Assembly (NCBI RefSeq): GCF_900109525.1
Contig: NZ_FOAN01000003.1
Coordinates: 496,001 to 560,000, forward strand
Source: Allobosea lupini
GTDB taxonomy: Bacteria; Pseudomonadota; Alphaproteobacteria; Rhizobiales; Beijerinckiaceae
DNA: 64,000 nucleotides
Direction: 5' to 3'
Shown: positions 26,362-34,167 of the stretch, piece by piece
Numbering within the stretch: the stretch's first letter is position 1
Layout: each line of letters begins with the position of its first letter
Position numbers and translations under genes: made by a program
The notes under the pieces: generated by a model
Databases searched by the model: none
Seen by the model: the letters and a program-made list of their open reading frames with translations, nothing else
What the model was told of the DNA's origin: nothing

Positions 26362-27828
26362 TCATACCCGGCGGTAAACGTCCTCGTAGCGGACAATGTC
26401 GTCCTCGCCCAGATAGGAGCCGGACTGGACTTCGATGATCTCGAGCAGGATCTTGCCCGGATTCGCCATGCGGTGAACGCAGCCGATCGGCAGATAGATC
26501 GACTCGTTCTCATGCACGAGGATGGTTTCGGCATCGCGCGTCACTTCGGCCGTGCCGCGAACCACCACCCAGTGCTCGGCGCGATGATAGTGGCTCTGCA
26601 GGGACAGCTTCTGGCCGGGATCGACGACGATGCGCTTGACCTGGAAGCGCGCGGCGAGGTCGAGCGTCTGATAGTACCCCCAGGGCCGATCGACACGGCG
26701 GGAGCTCACCACCGCCGGATGGCCGTCGGCCTTGAGCCGCTCGAAGGCGCCCTTGACCTCCTCGGCGCGCTCGCGCTTCGTCACCATCACCGCGTCGTTC
26801 TCGACCACGACCACGGCATCCTCCATGCCGACGAGCACGGTGAGCGGGCCGCTGCTCTGAACATAACAGTTGCGGCTGTCGACGAACTCGACATTGTCGC
26901 CGCCGGCATTGCCGGCCTCGTCCCGTGCCGAAGCCTCCCACACGCTCGACCAGCTGCCGACGTCAGACCAACCGAAGGAGGCGGGAACGACGCTGGCGAG
27001 TTCGGTTCGCTCCATCACGGCGTAGTCGATCGATTTGCGGGGCGCGCTGGCAAAATGTTCGGCGTCCAGGCGATGGAAGCCGATATCCTCCTTGGCATGC
27101 GCCACGGCCGCCGTCGCGGCGCTCGCGATCGCCGGCTCGTGCCGGCCGAGTTCAGCCATGAAGCTGTCGGCGCGGAACAGGAACATGCCGCTGTTCCAGA
27201 GATAGCCCTCGTCGAGATAGCGGGCCGCGGTCGGCGCATCTGGCTTCTCGACGAAGCTCAGCACCTTGCGGGCGCCGGCATCGCCCGGTTGGGGGCGGAT
27301 GTAGCCATAGCCTGTCGCGGGCTTGTCCGGGACCATGCCGAAGGTGACGAGCTGGCCTTGGATCGCGGCAGCGGCCGCGATCTCGACGGCGCTGCGGAAG
27401 GCCGGCAGGTCGCCGATCAGATGGTCGGAGGCGAGCACTAGGACGAGCGCTTGGGGATCGCGCTGCTGGATGAAGCTCACGGCGGCGGCGATGGCCGGTG
27501 CGGAATCACGGCGCGCCGGCTCGAGCAGGATCTCGCCCGCCATCTGGACCTGCTTCATCTGGCTCAGCACGAGGAAACGGAAATCCTCGTGGGTCACGAT
27601 CACGGGGGCGCCGAATAGCGGGTGCCTGATCCGGCACAGCGTCTGCTGGAACATCGACTCCTCGCCGAGCAGCGAGATGAACTGCTTCGGGAACGCTTCG
27701 CGCGATGCCGGCCACAGCCGTGATCCAGCGCCGCCGCACAGCACGATCGGCACGATCGTGCCGGCGCGAGCGACGAGAGGTGGCTCGACCGCGGTCGCAG
27801 AAGCCTGGGTGATAGGATCGATCTTCAC
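26362..27828 (-). CDS. manC: Mannose-1-phosphate guanylyltransferase / mannose-6-phosphate isomerase
   Basis: A 488-residue bifunctional enzyme. The N-terminal nucleotidyltransferase has IVLCGGAGSRLWPASREAFPKQF and FVEKPDAPTA; the C-terminal cupin isomerase domain has RPWGYYQTLD, QSHYHRAEHWVVVRGTAEV and LPIGCVHRM. It makes GDP-mannose from mannose-1-phosphate, and the isomerase half feeds mannose-6-phosphate. This predicts mannose, or a sugar derived from GDP-mannose, in the polymer. It overlaps the upstream VanZ-like gene by 4 bases, so the two are coupled. Confidence 0.94.
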   Translation of the reverse strand: MKIDPITQASATAVEPPLVARAGTIVPIVLCGGAGSRLWPASREAFPKQFISLLGEESMFQQTLCRIRHPLFGAPVIVTHEDFRFLVLSQMKQVQMAGEILLEPARRDSAPAIAAAVSFIQQRDPQALVLVLASDHLIGDLPAFRSAVEIAAAAAIQGQLVTFGMVPDKPATGYGYIRPQPGDAGARKVLSFVEKPDAPTAARYLDEGYLWNSGMFLFRADSFMAELGRHEPAIASAATAAVAHAKEDIGFHRLDAEHFASAPRKSIDYAVMERTELASVVPASFGWSDVGSWSSVWEASARDEAGNAGGDNVEFVDSRNCYVQSSGPLTVLVGMEDAVVVVENDAVMVTKRERAEEVKGAFERLKADGHPAVVSSRRVDRPWGYYQTLDLAARFQVKRIVVDPGQKLSLQSHYHRAEHWVVVRGTAEVTRDAETILVHENESIYLPIGCVHRMANPGKILLEIIEVQSGSYLGEDDIVRYEDVYRRV

Positions 27829-28589
27829 AAGCTCCTCGCAGATGGTTTGAGCCGCTCGACGCCGGAGACGAGCGCAAAGCCCAGCCCAAGGCCGATGGCC
27901 TTGATCCAGACGTCGTGGATGGTGCCGTGCCGCGTCGGCGACCAGTTCTGGGCGAGTTCGAGCGAGATCACCGCAGCAAGACCGACAGCGAAGATGAGAA
28001 AGCGCTGCCGCGGATAGCCGATCGCGAAGGCGGCGGCCGCGGCGAGAAAGGCGAGTCCGCGTTCAAGATCGGGGATCAGCCATGAGACGGACGGCCGCTG
28101 CTCGATGCCGGACAGCGTCGCATAGACGATGACGAGCATCAGCGCCCAGCCGGAGAAGCGTGAGAGGCGGCGGATGGCCGCCATCCGCGCCCGCACCAGC
28201 CGCACGAGGCGGGAGAGCCACCTGCTCGCTCTGGTTCCGCCACGCAGCGCGCCGCCGATGCCGGTGTCCTCGATCTCTGTGCGCCAGGCTGCCAGCATCG
28301 ACCTTTGCGCCCGCAGCTGTTCCAGGCGGCGGAATGCGGCCATCATCTGCGCCTCCGCCTCGACCAGCCTGGCCTCGTCGGCCGGCTCGCGCTCGAAATA
28401 GATGCCGTCCTCGTTCCCGAGCAGCGCTGCGGCGCGGGTGCGCGCCTCGTCGAGCCGCCGCGACAACCCGGCGCTTTCGCGCTCGATCCCCGCAAGCGCC
28501 TGCTCGAGGTGGCGGTAGAGCGGTCCGAGCCTGTCGAGATCGGTTTCGCGATCTCGATCCAGGCTACGAAACCGGGCAGGCAGCGTCAT
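27825..28589 (-). CDS. Coiled-coil protein with C-terminal VanZ-like membrane domain
   Basis: A 254-residue protein from ATG 28589, with GGGGAG upstream. Residues about 15-105 are highly charged and predicted coiled coil (LYRHLEQALAGIERESAGLS, EAEAQMMAAFRRLEQLRAQ). Residues about 145-240 hold four membrane segments with the VanZ-like end SLELAQNWSPTRHGTIHDVWIK. VanZ-like domains occur alone in teicoplanin resistance and in many polysaccharide loci, where the role is unknown. Its stop overlaps the manC start, so it is part of that operon. The pairing of coiled coil and VanZ domain is unusual. Function is not assigned. Confidence 0.72.
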   Translation of the reverse strand: MTLPARFRSLDRDRETDLDRLGPLYRHLEQALAGIERESAGLSRRLDEARTRAAALLGNEDGIYFEREPADEARLVEAEAQMMAAFRRLEQLRAQRSMLAAWRTEIEDTGIGGALRGGTRASRWLSRLVRLVRARMAAIRRLSRFSGWALMLVIVYATLSGIEQRPSVSWLIPDLERGLAFLAAAAAFAIGYPRQRFLIFAVGLAAVISLELAQNWSPTRHGTIHDVWIKAIGLGLGFALVSGVERLKPSARSL

Positions 28590-28699
28590 TGCCCTGTCTC
28601 CCCTCGCAATGCGGGTAGCGGCACGACGCGCGATCGCGCCAACCGCTGTTGCGGGGATGATCAGCAATTCATGTGCCAGAAGGCCGGCGCAGCGAAGCG

Positions 28700-28927
28700 T
28701 CAGCGAGGCTGACGCGGCCCAAGGATGTCGAGGACGCCGCGCGAGCGCGGTTCTTTGCCGGTTGCGGTCCGCGACCTGAGGACTGTGACGAGCGCGGCGA
28801 AGGCGGCGACGGCCGCGCTGGCGACCACGGCGGTGGCGATCAACGCGACCACCAGCCCATGCGGCCACATGAGCCAGAGGGTCAGCGCGCCGCTGGCAAT
28901 GGCAGCCAGGAAGAAGACGATCAGCAT
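28700..28927 (-). CDS. Small two-helix membrane protein, ExoX/SyrA-like in layout
   Basis: A 75-residue protein with two hydrophobic segments (LIVFFLAAIASGALTLWLM and VVALIATAVVASAAVAAFAALV) and a basic tail. Rhizobial ExoX/SyrA proteins, which dampen ExoY-dependent exopolysaccharide synthesis, have the same size and two-helix layout, but I see no diagnostic motif, so the link is suggestive only. It lies in the exopolysaccharide locus between the VanZ-like gene and the ExoF-like gene. The ribosome site is weak; a GTG one codon earlier is possible. It could also be a chance reading frame. Confidence 0.45.
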   Translation of the reverse strand: MLIVFFLAAIASGALTLWLMWPHGLVVALIATAVVASAAVAAFAALVTVLRSRTATGKEPRSRGVLDILGPRQPR

Positions 28928-29119
28928 CACTTGTGCTTTCGCGGCTCGCTATCGGCCAGTGACTATAGCTTTGCTCGCCGGTTCGAGAAAGGCTTCACGG
29001 GCGTGCGGACTATCCACCAGCCTGAGCCGTCGTGGTTAAGGGCGCGCTAACGGCGCTCGAAGGGGGCTGGCAACGGATTTGCTTGGGAGCTGCCGGATCA
29101 GTCCGCAGCGGAGAGTTTC

Positions 29120-30457
29120 GTGAGACGTCTCACCCTCCTCGACCATTTTTTCCCAATGCGTATGCACGCTTGTGCCTGGGCACTCGCCCCCTTGCTGACG
29201 GTGTTGTCTCTGACGCTTGCCGGCGCTGGGCAGGCCTGGGCGAATGACTTCGAATACCGTGTCGCCGCGCAGGATCGGCTTAAGATCAAGGTGTCCGAGT
29301 GGCGGCCGAACTCGCGCGAACTCTTCGAATGGTCGGCGCTGAGCGGAGAGTTCGCCGTCAGCTCGACCGGCATGCTTTCGCTGCCGGTGGTCGGCACGTT
29401 CTCGGTCGATGGCAAGGCCCCGGCCGAGATCGCGGCACTGATCTCGGAGCGGCTGAAGGGAACGGCCGGGCTCGTCAACGCGCCTGCAGCCGCCGTCGAA
29501 ATTGCCCAGTATCGGCCGATCTATGTCGTGGGCACCGTCGAGAAACCCGGCGAGTACGCGTTCAGGCCGACGATGACCGCGTTGCAGGCCGTCGCGATTG
29601 CCGGCGGATTCCAGCGCATGGAGCTGGCGCTGGGCCGTTTCGAGCGCGAGACGATCGTCGCCGAGGGCGAAATTCGCGTCCAGCAGACGCAGTTGCTCGC
29701 CCTGCAGGTGCGCCGCGACAGGCTGCTGGCGGAAACGCGCCAGGCGGAAGCGATCACCTTCTCCGAGGATATCCGCAGGAGCCTCGATGACAGCGCCGCT
29801 CAGGCGATGCGCGAGGAGAACGCATTGTTCGGCTCGCGGCGCAAGGCGGTTCGCTCGCAACTCGATCTCCTGCAGCAATCGCGCGGGCTGCTTGAGGAGG
29901 AATTGCGCACGCTCGGCGCCAAGGCGGTGACCCAGCAGCGTCAGCAGGATCTGATCCGGCGTGAGCTCAACAATATCAACAGCTTGATCAGCAAGGGACT
30001 GGCCGTGAGCCCCCGCCAGCTCGCGGTCGAGCAGAATCTCGCGCAATCCGAGAGCCAGGCGCTCGACCTGATGCTCGCAACGGCGCGCGCCAAGCAGGAG
30101 ATCAGCCGCATCGACCGCACGCTGGCCGATCTGGAGAACCAGCGCGAGATCGATACCAGGCGCGAACTGCGCGAGACCCAGCTTTCGCTCAAGCAGTCCG
30201 AGGACCGGATCGCGGCGCTACGCGCGCTCATCCACGAATCGACCGCACTAGCGCCAAGGCTGCAGAGCCAGCAGGAGAAGCAGCTCGCGCGCATGCGCTT
30301 GAGTGTGCAGCGCCGCCAAGGCGACGCGGTGAACGAGATCGCGATCGAGGAAAGCTCGCCGATCCTGCCCGGAGATATCGTCAGGGTCGAGCGAGCCTCA
30401 CTGCAATCGATCATCTCGTCGCTGCCCTCCACCAGCACGGCCGGGGCGCAGAACTAG
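29120..30457 (+). CDS. ExoF-like polysaccharide export protein (Wza/SLBB family, coiled coil)
   Basis: A 445-residue exported protein. A signal peptide (ends near QAWAN) is followed by a Poly_export domain (FEYRVAAQDRLKIKVSEW ... GMLSLPVVGTFSVDGKAPAEI), an SLBB-type segment (RPIYVVGTVEKPGEYAFRP) and a long coiled coil (about 185-410). This matches ExoF1-like outer-membrane-linked export components of alphaproteobacteria. GTG 29120 is chosen because GGAGAG lies five bases upstream; ATG 29156 is an alternative. It probably forms the periplasmic/outer-membrane channel of the polymer exporter. Confidence 0.88.
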   Translation: MRRLTLLDHFFPMRMHACAWALAPLLTVLSLTLAGAGQAWANDFEYRVAAQDRLKIKVSEWRPNSRELFEWSALSGEFAVSSTGMLSLPVVGTFSVDGKAPAEIAALISERLKGTAGLVNAPAAAVEIAQYRPIYVVGTVEKPGEYAFRPTMTALQAVAIAGGFQRMELALGRFERETIVAEGEIRVQQTQLLALQVRRDRLLAETRQAEAITFSEDIRRSLDDSAAQAMREENALFGSRRKAVRSQLDLLQQSRGLLEEELRTLGAKAVTQQRQQDLIRRELNNINSLISKGLAVSPRQLAVEQNLAQSESQALDLMLATARAKQEISRIDRTLADLENQREIDTRRELRETQLSLKQSEDRIAALRALIHESTALAPRLQSQQEKQLARMRLSVQRRQGDAVNEIAIEESSPILPGDIVRVERASLQSIISSLPSTSTAGAQN

Positions 30458-30528
30458 ATATCGCAGGAAACCCCCGGGTCGATTTGCGGCCGCTGAAAGC
30501 AGGCTCCCGTCCATGCGGAGGTAGGCCT

Positions 30529-31152
30529 ATGTTGTCATTCTCGCGACCTGCTCGCATTTTTCTTGCAGACGAACATCCGATCTTCCTGGCAGGACTGCGC
30601 TTCTGCTTGGCCGACCAATCGAACATGATCGTCGTCGGCGAGGTCCATTCATCCGCAGACCTCGCACGGGTGGTCGAGAAGGCAGCTCCCGATGTCGCCG
30701 TCGTCGGCGAGCATTTCAACGGTGTTTCGGTCGTCGAAAGCCTGCTGAACGACCTTCCAGCCCTGCGGATCCTCGTCGTTGCCGAGGAGCGCGACAATGC
30801 CCGCGCCCATCGCCTGCTTGCGTTCGGCGTACGCGGCTATGTCCTGAAGCAATCGCCTGGCTCGATCATGTGCAAGGCGATCGCGACAGTTCTCCGCGGC
30901 GGCTGCTTCCTCGATTCAGTGGAGCCCGTTCCGCTTCAGGCAGGGGGGCGGCGGGCAGCTGTCCTGACCGAGCGCGAGCAGGAGGTTCTGCGCTTGATCG
31001 CGCTGGGATTCAGTATTCGCGAGGCAGCCGAACGCATCGGAATCACCGCAAAGTCCGCGGAAACCTATAAGATGCGCGCCAGTGCCAAGCTGAGCATCGA
31101 TAGCCGGCAGCAGATCGTGCAATACGCCATCACGCGCGGATGGTTTGAGTAG
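30529..31152 (+). CDS. LuxR-type regulator with atypical receiver domain
   Basis: A 207-residue protein with a receiver-like domain (about 8-130) and a LuxR winged helix (about 147-205: LTEREQEVLRLIALGFSIREAAERIGI). ATG 30529 has GGAGG upstream. In NarL-like proteins the phospho-acceptor Asp sits where this protein has Gly60 (DVAVVGEHFNG), while the Lys (VLKQS, Lys107) and an N-terminal acidic pair (ADEHP) remain. Normal phosphorylation is therefore doubtful. It lies between ExoF-like and ExoY-like genes, so it likely controls polymer synthesis. Ligand or partner control is inference. Confidence 0.87.
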   Translation: MLSFSRPARIFLADEHPIFLAGLRFCLADQSNMIVVGEVHSSADLARVVEKAAPDVAVVGEHFNGVSVVESLLNDLPALRILVVAEERDNARAHRLLAFGVRGYVLKQSPGSIMCKAIATVLRGGCFLDSVEPVPLQAGGRRAAVLTEREQEVLRLIALGFSIREAAERIGITAKSAETYKMRASAKLSIDSRQQIVQYAITRGWFE

Positions 31153-31208
31153 CGCTTCTAAAGAATTTAGATCGCGGTCGGTTCATCCATTTGTTTTATT
31201 CGGATCTC

Positions 31209-31233
31209 CCGCTGCGTCACCGCGACGCAGCGG
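31209..31233. terminator. Strong hairpin after the LuxR-type gene
   Basis: CCGCTGCGTC (31209-31218) pairs fully with GACGCAGCGG (31224-31233) around a 5-base loop, 57 bases after the LuxR-type stop. There is no clear T-run after it, so intrinsic termination is uncertain; it may slow or end transcription before the exoY-like gene. Confidence 0.35.
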
Positions 31234-31300
31234 AGGGCTGGTGCGCGGCTGGGCGCAGTTCGCCGATATGCTCCCGAAAGAAGCGAATTTCCGTCAAATC

Positions 31301-31320
31301 TGTCAGGAATTTTACTGACA
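31301..31320. promoter_or_regulatory. 20-base dyad upstream of the exoY-like gene
   Basis: TGTCAG (31301-31306) and CTGACA (31315-31320) are perfect complements with an AT-rich 8-base spacer, giving a 20-base dyad of the size bound by LuxR-type dimers. It lies between the LuxR-type regulator gene and the exoY-like gene, 128 bases upstream of the latter. Confidence 0.42.
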
Positions 31321-31405
31321 AAGCTCAGCTTGCAGTCAGGCAGCTGCATTGCTGAACAAATATGCTGCATCGCACAAAAGCCTATTGTTATGTATTCGTT
31401 GCGCG

Positions 31406-31420
31406 TTAATAATCTATTAA
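31406..31420. promoter_or_regulatory. AT-only dyad just upstream of the exoY-like gene
   Basis: TTAATA and TATTAA are perfect complements around a 3-base spacer, ending 27 bases before the ATG at 31448. The stretch from about 31290 to 31447 is far richer in A and T than the rest of the window, as expected for a promoter or a site for a silencer such as an H-NS-like or MucR/Ros-type protein. Confidence 0.4.
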
Positions 31421-31447
31421 GATGCGGTTTATGCGTAGGGTGCTGCA

Positions 31448-32140
31448 ATGAGCCGATTTCCGGACTCGCAAAATTTGTCGGCGTCCTTCTCTCTACCCAT
31501 GCGTGTATCGCAAGGGGAGTACAGATTCGCCAGGGGCGTAGTAAAGAGAGGGTTCGACCTTACGGCGGGAATCCTCCTTCTCTTTCTGCTCGCGCCCCTT
31601 ATGCTGCTCATAGCTGCCCTGGTCAGGGCCGGCGATGGCGGTCCAGCCCTCTTCAAGCAGCCGCGGGTTGGCCGCGGCGGGAAAAGCTTTCGCTGCTGGA
31701 AGTTCCGCACCATGGCCTGCAACGCCGATGAGGCGTTGCAGCATCTGCTCGCCACCGATCCCGCTGCCGCCAAAGAATGGGCCGAGAGTCAAAAGCTGAC
31801 ACGCGATCCGCGGATCACGCCGGTCGGCGCCTTCCTGCGGCGCTCGAGCCTCGACGAACTGCCTCAGCTCTTCAACATCATCGCCGGCGAGATGAGCTTC
31901 GTAGGGCCGCGCCCTATCGTAGCAGCCGAGCGCGAACGCTATGGCGAGGCCTTCAATCACTGCTTTTCGGTCCCGCCCGGGCTCACCGGTCTTTGGCAGA
32001 TCAGTGGCCGCAGCGATTGCTCCTACGCCACCCGAATCTCGCTCGACAGCCAGTACGCGTCGGAATGGCACCTCATGCTCGACGCCAAGATTCTGGTGAA
32101 GACGGTCCCGGCAGTGCTGATGCAGCGGGGGAGTCGATAA
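31448..32140 (+). CDS. ExoY-like undecaprenyl-phosphate sugar-1-phosphate transferase
   Basis: A 230-residue membrane-anchored enzyme. A hydrophobic segment (ILLLFLLAPLMLLIAALV) follows KRGFDLTAG, and the catalytic part has FKQPRVGRGGKSFRCWKFRTM, RRSSLDELPQLFNII and VGPRPIVAAER. It starts repeat-unit assembly by placing a sugar phosphate, usually galactose or glucose, on undecaprenyl phosphate. The size and layout match the ExoY/PssA class rather than the longer WbaP class. ATG 31448 is used; ATG 31499 would cut part of the N-terminus. An AT-rich region with two dyads precedes it, so it is likely the regulated step. Confidence 0.92.
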   Translation: MSRFPDSQNLSASFSLPMRVSQGEYRFARGVVKRGFDLTAGILLLFLLAPLMLLIAALVRAGDGGPALFKQPRVGRGGKSFRCWKFRTMACNADEALQHLLATDPAAAKEWAESQKLTRDPRITPVGAFLRRSSLDELPQLFNIIAGEMSFVGPRPIVAAERERYGEAFNHCFSVPPGLTGLWQISGRSDCSYATRISLDSQYASEWHLMLDAKILVKTVPAVLMQRGSR

Positions 32141-32215
32141 GGCCCGCCGAAGTCCGCGAGCCTGATCCGCAAGTTCACGCCCAGCTCAGATGGGTTCCAT
32201 GGAGTTCCTCGGCCC

Positions 32216-33373
32216 ATGAAAATCGCGATCGTCCACTACTGGCTCGTCGGCATGCGCGGTGGCGAGAAGGTGATCGAGGCGCTGTGCCGGATGTATCCGG
32301 ACGCGGACGTCTTCACCCATGTCTACGTTCCCGAGGCGGTCTCCGACGAGATCCGGCGACACAAGGTGACGACGAGCTTCATCGGCAGGCTGCCGCGGGC
32401 CGCGAAGCTCTACCAGCGCTACCTGCCGCTGATGCCGCTGGCCCTCGAGCAGCTCGACCTGCGCGGCTACGACCTGATCATTTCCAGCGAGTCCGGTCCG
32501 GCCAAGGGCATTGTGCCGCCACCGGGTGCGATGCACATCTGCTATTGCCATTCGCCGATGCGCTATATCTGGAACATGTTCCACGAATACAGGGAGCGCT
32601 CCGGACCGATCACTCGCCTGCTCATGCCGACATTGGCCCATTACATCCGCAATTGGGATAGTGTCTCGGCCAATCGTGTCGATCACTTCGTCGCCAACTC
32701 CGAGACGGTGGCCACCCGGCTGCATCGCTACTATCGCCGCGCCTCGACGGTGATCCATCCGCCCGTCGATGTCGACGCCTTCGAGGTGCTGCCCAACGGT
32801 CTCGTCGAGGATTACTGCCTCATGGTCGGCGAGCTCGTCGGCTACAAGCGGCCGGAGCTCGCAGTCGAAGCGTTCAATCGCACCGGCCGACGCCTCGTCG
32901 TGATCGGCGGCGGCGAGATGCTCGCCGAGCTCCGCCGCATCGCCAAGCCGAATGTCCAGGTGCTTGGGCCACAGCCCTTCAGCGTCCTGCGCTACCATTA
33001 TTCGCGCTGCCGCGCCCTGATCTTCCCCGGCGAGGAAGATTTCGGGATCGTGCCGGTCGAAGCCATGGCGAGCGGGCGGCCGGTGATCGCCTTCCGCCGC
33101 GGCGGCGCCACCGAGACGGTGGTCGACGGCATGAGCGGCGTCTTCTTCGACGAGCAGAGTGTCGATGCGCTCATCGCTGCCGAGGAGAGGGCCAGGGCGA
33201 TTGCCTGGCAGCCGCGGGAGATCGCGGACTATGCCCGCAGTTTCTCGACCGCCGTCTTCGAGAAGCAGATGGCGCTGCACATCAACCAGCTGCTCAAGCC
33301 GCTCGCCGGGACGATCTCGATGGCCATGCCGCCGGTGCAGCCACGCCCTGCCCTGGTCCAGAGCCTGGCGTGA
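32216..33373 (+). CDS. Glycosyltransferase family 4
   Basis: A 385-residue GT-B enzyme starting MKIAIVHYWLVGMRGGEKVIEAL, with a WcaI/RfaB-like donor domain: CLMVGELVGYKRPELAVEAFN, VQVLGPQPF and the E-x7-E motif in FPGEEDFGIVPVEAMASGRP. It adds one sugar to the lipid-linked repeat unit. It is part of a continuous run of genes from 31448 to 39244 on the plus strand. Its C-terminal tail after about residue 360 is Pro-rich and likely disordered. Confidence 0.9.
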   Translation: MKIAIVHYWLVGMRGGEKVIEALCRMYPDADVFTHVYVPEAVSDEIRRHKVTTSFIGRLPRAAKLYQRYLPLMPLALEQLDLRGYDLIISSESGPAKGIVPPPGAMHICYCHSPMRYIWNMFHEYRERSGPITRLLMPTLAHYIRNWDSVSANRVDHFVANSETVATRLHRYYRRASTVIHPPVDVDAFEVLPNGLVEDYCLMVGELVGYKRPELAVEAFNRTGRRLVVIGGGEMLAELRRIAKPNVQVLGPQPFSVLRYHYSRCRALIFPGEEDFGIVPVEAMASGRPVIAFRRGGATETVVDGMSGVFFDEQSVDALIAAEERARAIAWQPREIADYARSFSTAVFEKQMALHINQLLKPLAGTISMAMPPVQPRPALVQSLA

Positions 33374-33410
33374 ACGAGACCTGCCCTTCGCGATACCGAG
33401 GAAGAACCCG

Positions 33411-34103
33411 ATGCAGACGATCTACCAGAGCGACGTCTATGCCGACCTGAACCCGACCTGGCACGAGGAAGACTCGCCGTGGAAGGCGCGGCAGATCGAG
33501 GCGATCCTGCGCAAGAACGCGATCGCCTTCGACAAGGCCTGCGAGGTCGGCTGCGGCACTGGCGAGATCCTGTTCAACCTGGCGAAGGCTTTCCCGCAGG
33601 CACGTTTCGATGGCTACGAGATCTCGCCGCACGCATTTCAGCGCGCCAAGTACAAGGAGACCGACAAGGTCAACTTCTCGCTCGGCGATTTCACGACCGA
33701 GGGCCCATCGGATTACGACCTGCTCGTGATCGCCGACGTGATCGAGCATGTCGAGGACTACATCGCCTTCATCAAGGCCTTGCGCGGCAAGGGCCGCTAC
33801 AAGGTCTTCCACATTCCGCTGGATCTGTCCGTCCAGTCGCTGCTGCGCGGCTGGCCGATCACCAAGCTGCGCGAGAACGTCGGCCACCTGCATTACTTCT
33901 TCAAGGAGACCGCCCTCGCGACCCTCGCGGACTGCGGCTACCGCGTCATCGATCACGCCTACACCGCGAGCCGGCTGGAGCTGCCGAACCAGGCGCTGAG
34001 CAGCCGATTGATGCGCCTGCCGCGCCGGCTCTGCTTCTCGCTCAATCCGGACCTGACGGTCCGCGTGCTGGGCGGCTACTCGCTGATGGTGCTCGCCGAA
34101 TGA
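33411..34103 (+). CDS. Class I SAM-dependent methyltransferase in the polysaccharide operon
   Basis: A 230-residue protein with a SAM-binding loop CEVGCGTGEILFNLA near residues 45-59 and motif VIADVIEHVEDYIAFIK near 109-125. GAGGAA lies upstream of the ATG. Its position between glycosyltransferase genes suggests it methylates a sugar or a glycan end. Methyl capping can stop chain growth in some systems, but nothing here shows that. The acceptor is unknown. Confidence 0.83.
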   Translation: MQTIYQSDVYADLNPTWHEEDSPWKARQIEAILRKNAIAFDKACEVGCGTGEILFNLAKAFPQARFDGYEISPHAFQRAKYKETDKVNFSLGDFTTEGPSDYDLLVIADVIEHVEDYIAFIKALRGKGRYKVFHIPLDLSVQSLLRGWPITKLRENVGHLHYFFKETALATLADCGYRVIDHAYTASRLELPNQALSSRLMRLPRRLCFSLNPDLTVRVLGGYSLMVLAE

Positions 34104-34167
34104 CCATGGCGCGCGGATACGATCAGGGCGGAGGCGGGCTGGCGCCACCGCGGAAGGCTCCGCTGCC

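Noticed and set aside
31209-31233. Riboswitch in front of the exoY-like gene
   Set aside because: The hairpin is simple and no conserved riboswitch core is visible; listed only as a terminator-like element.
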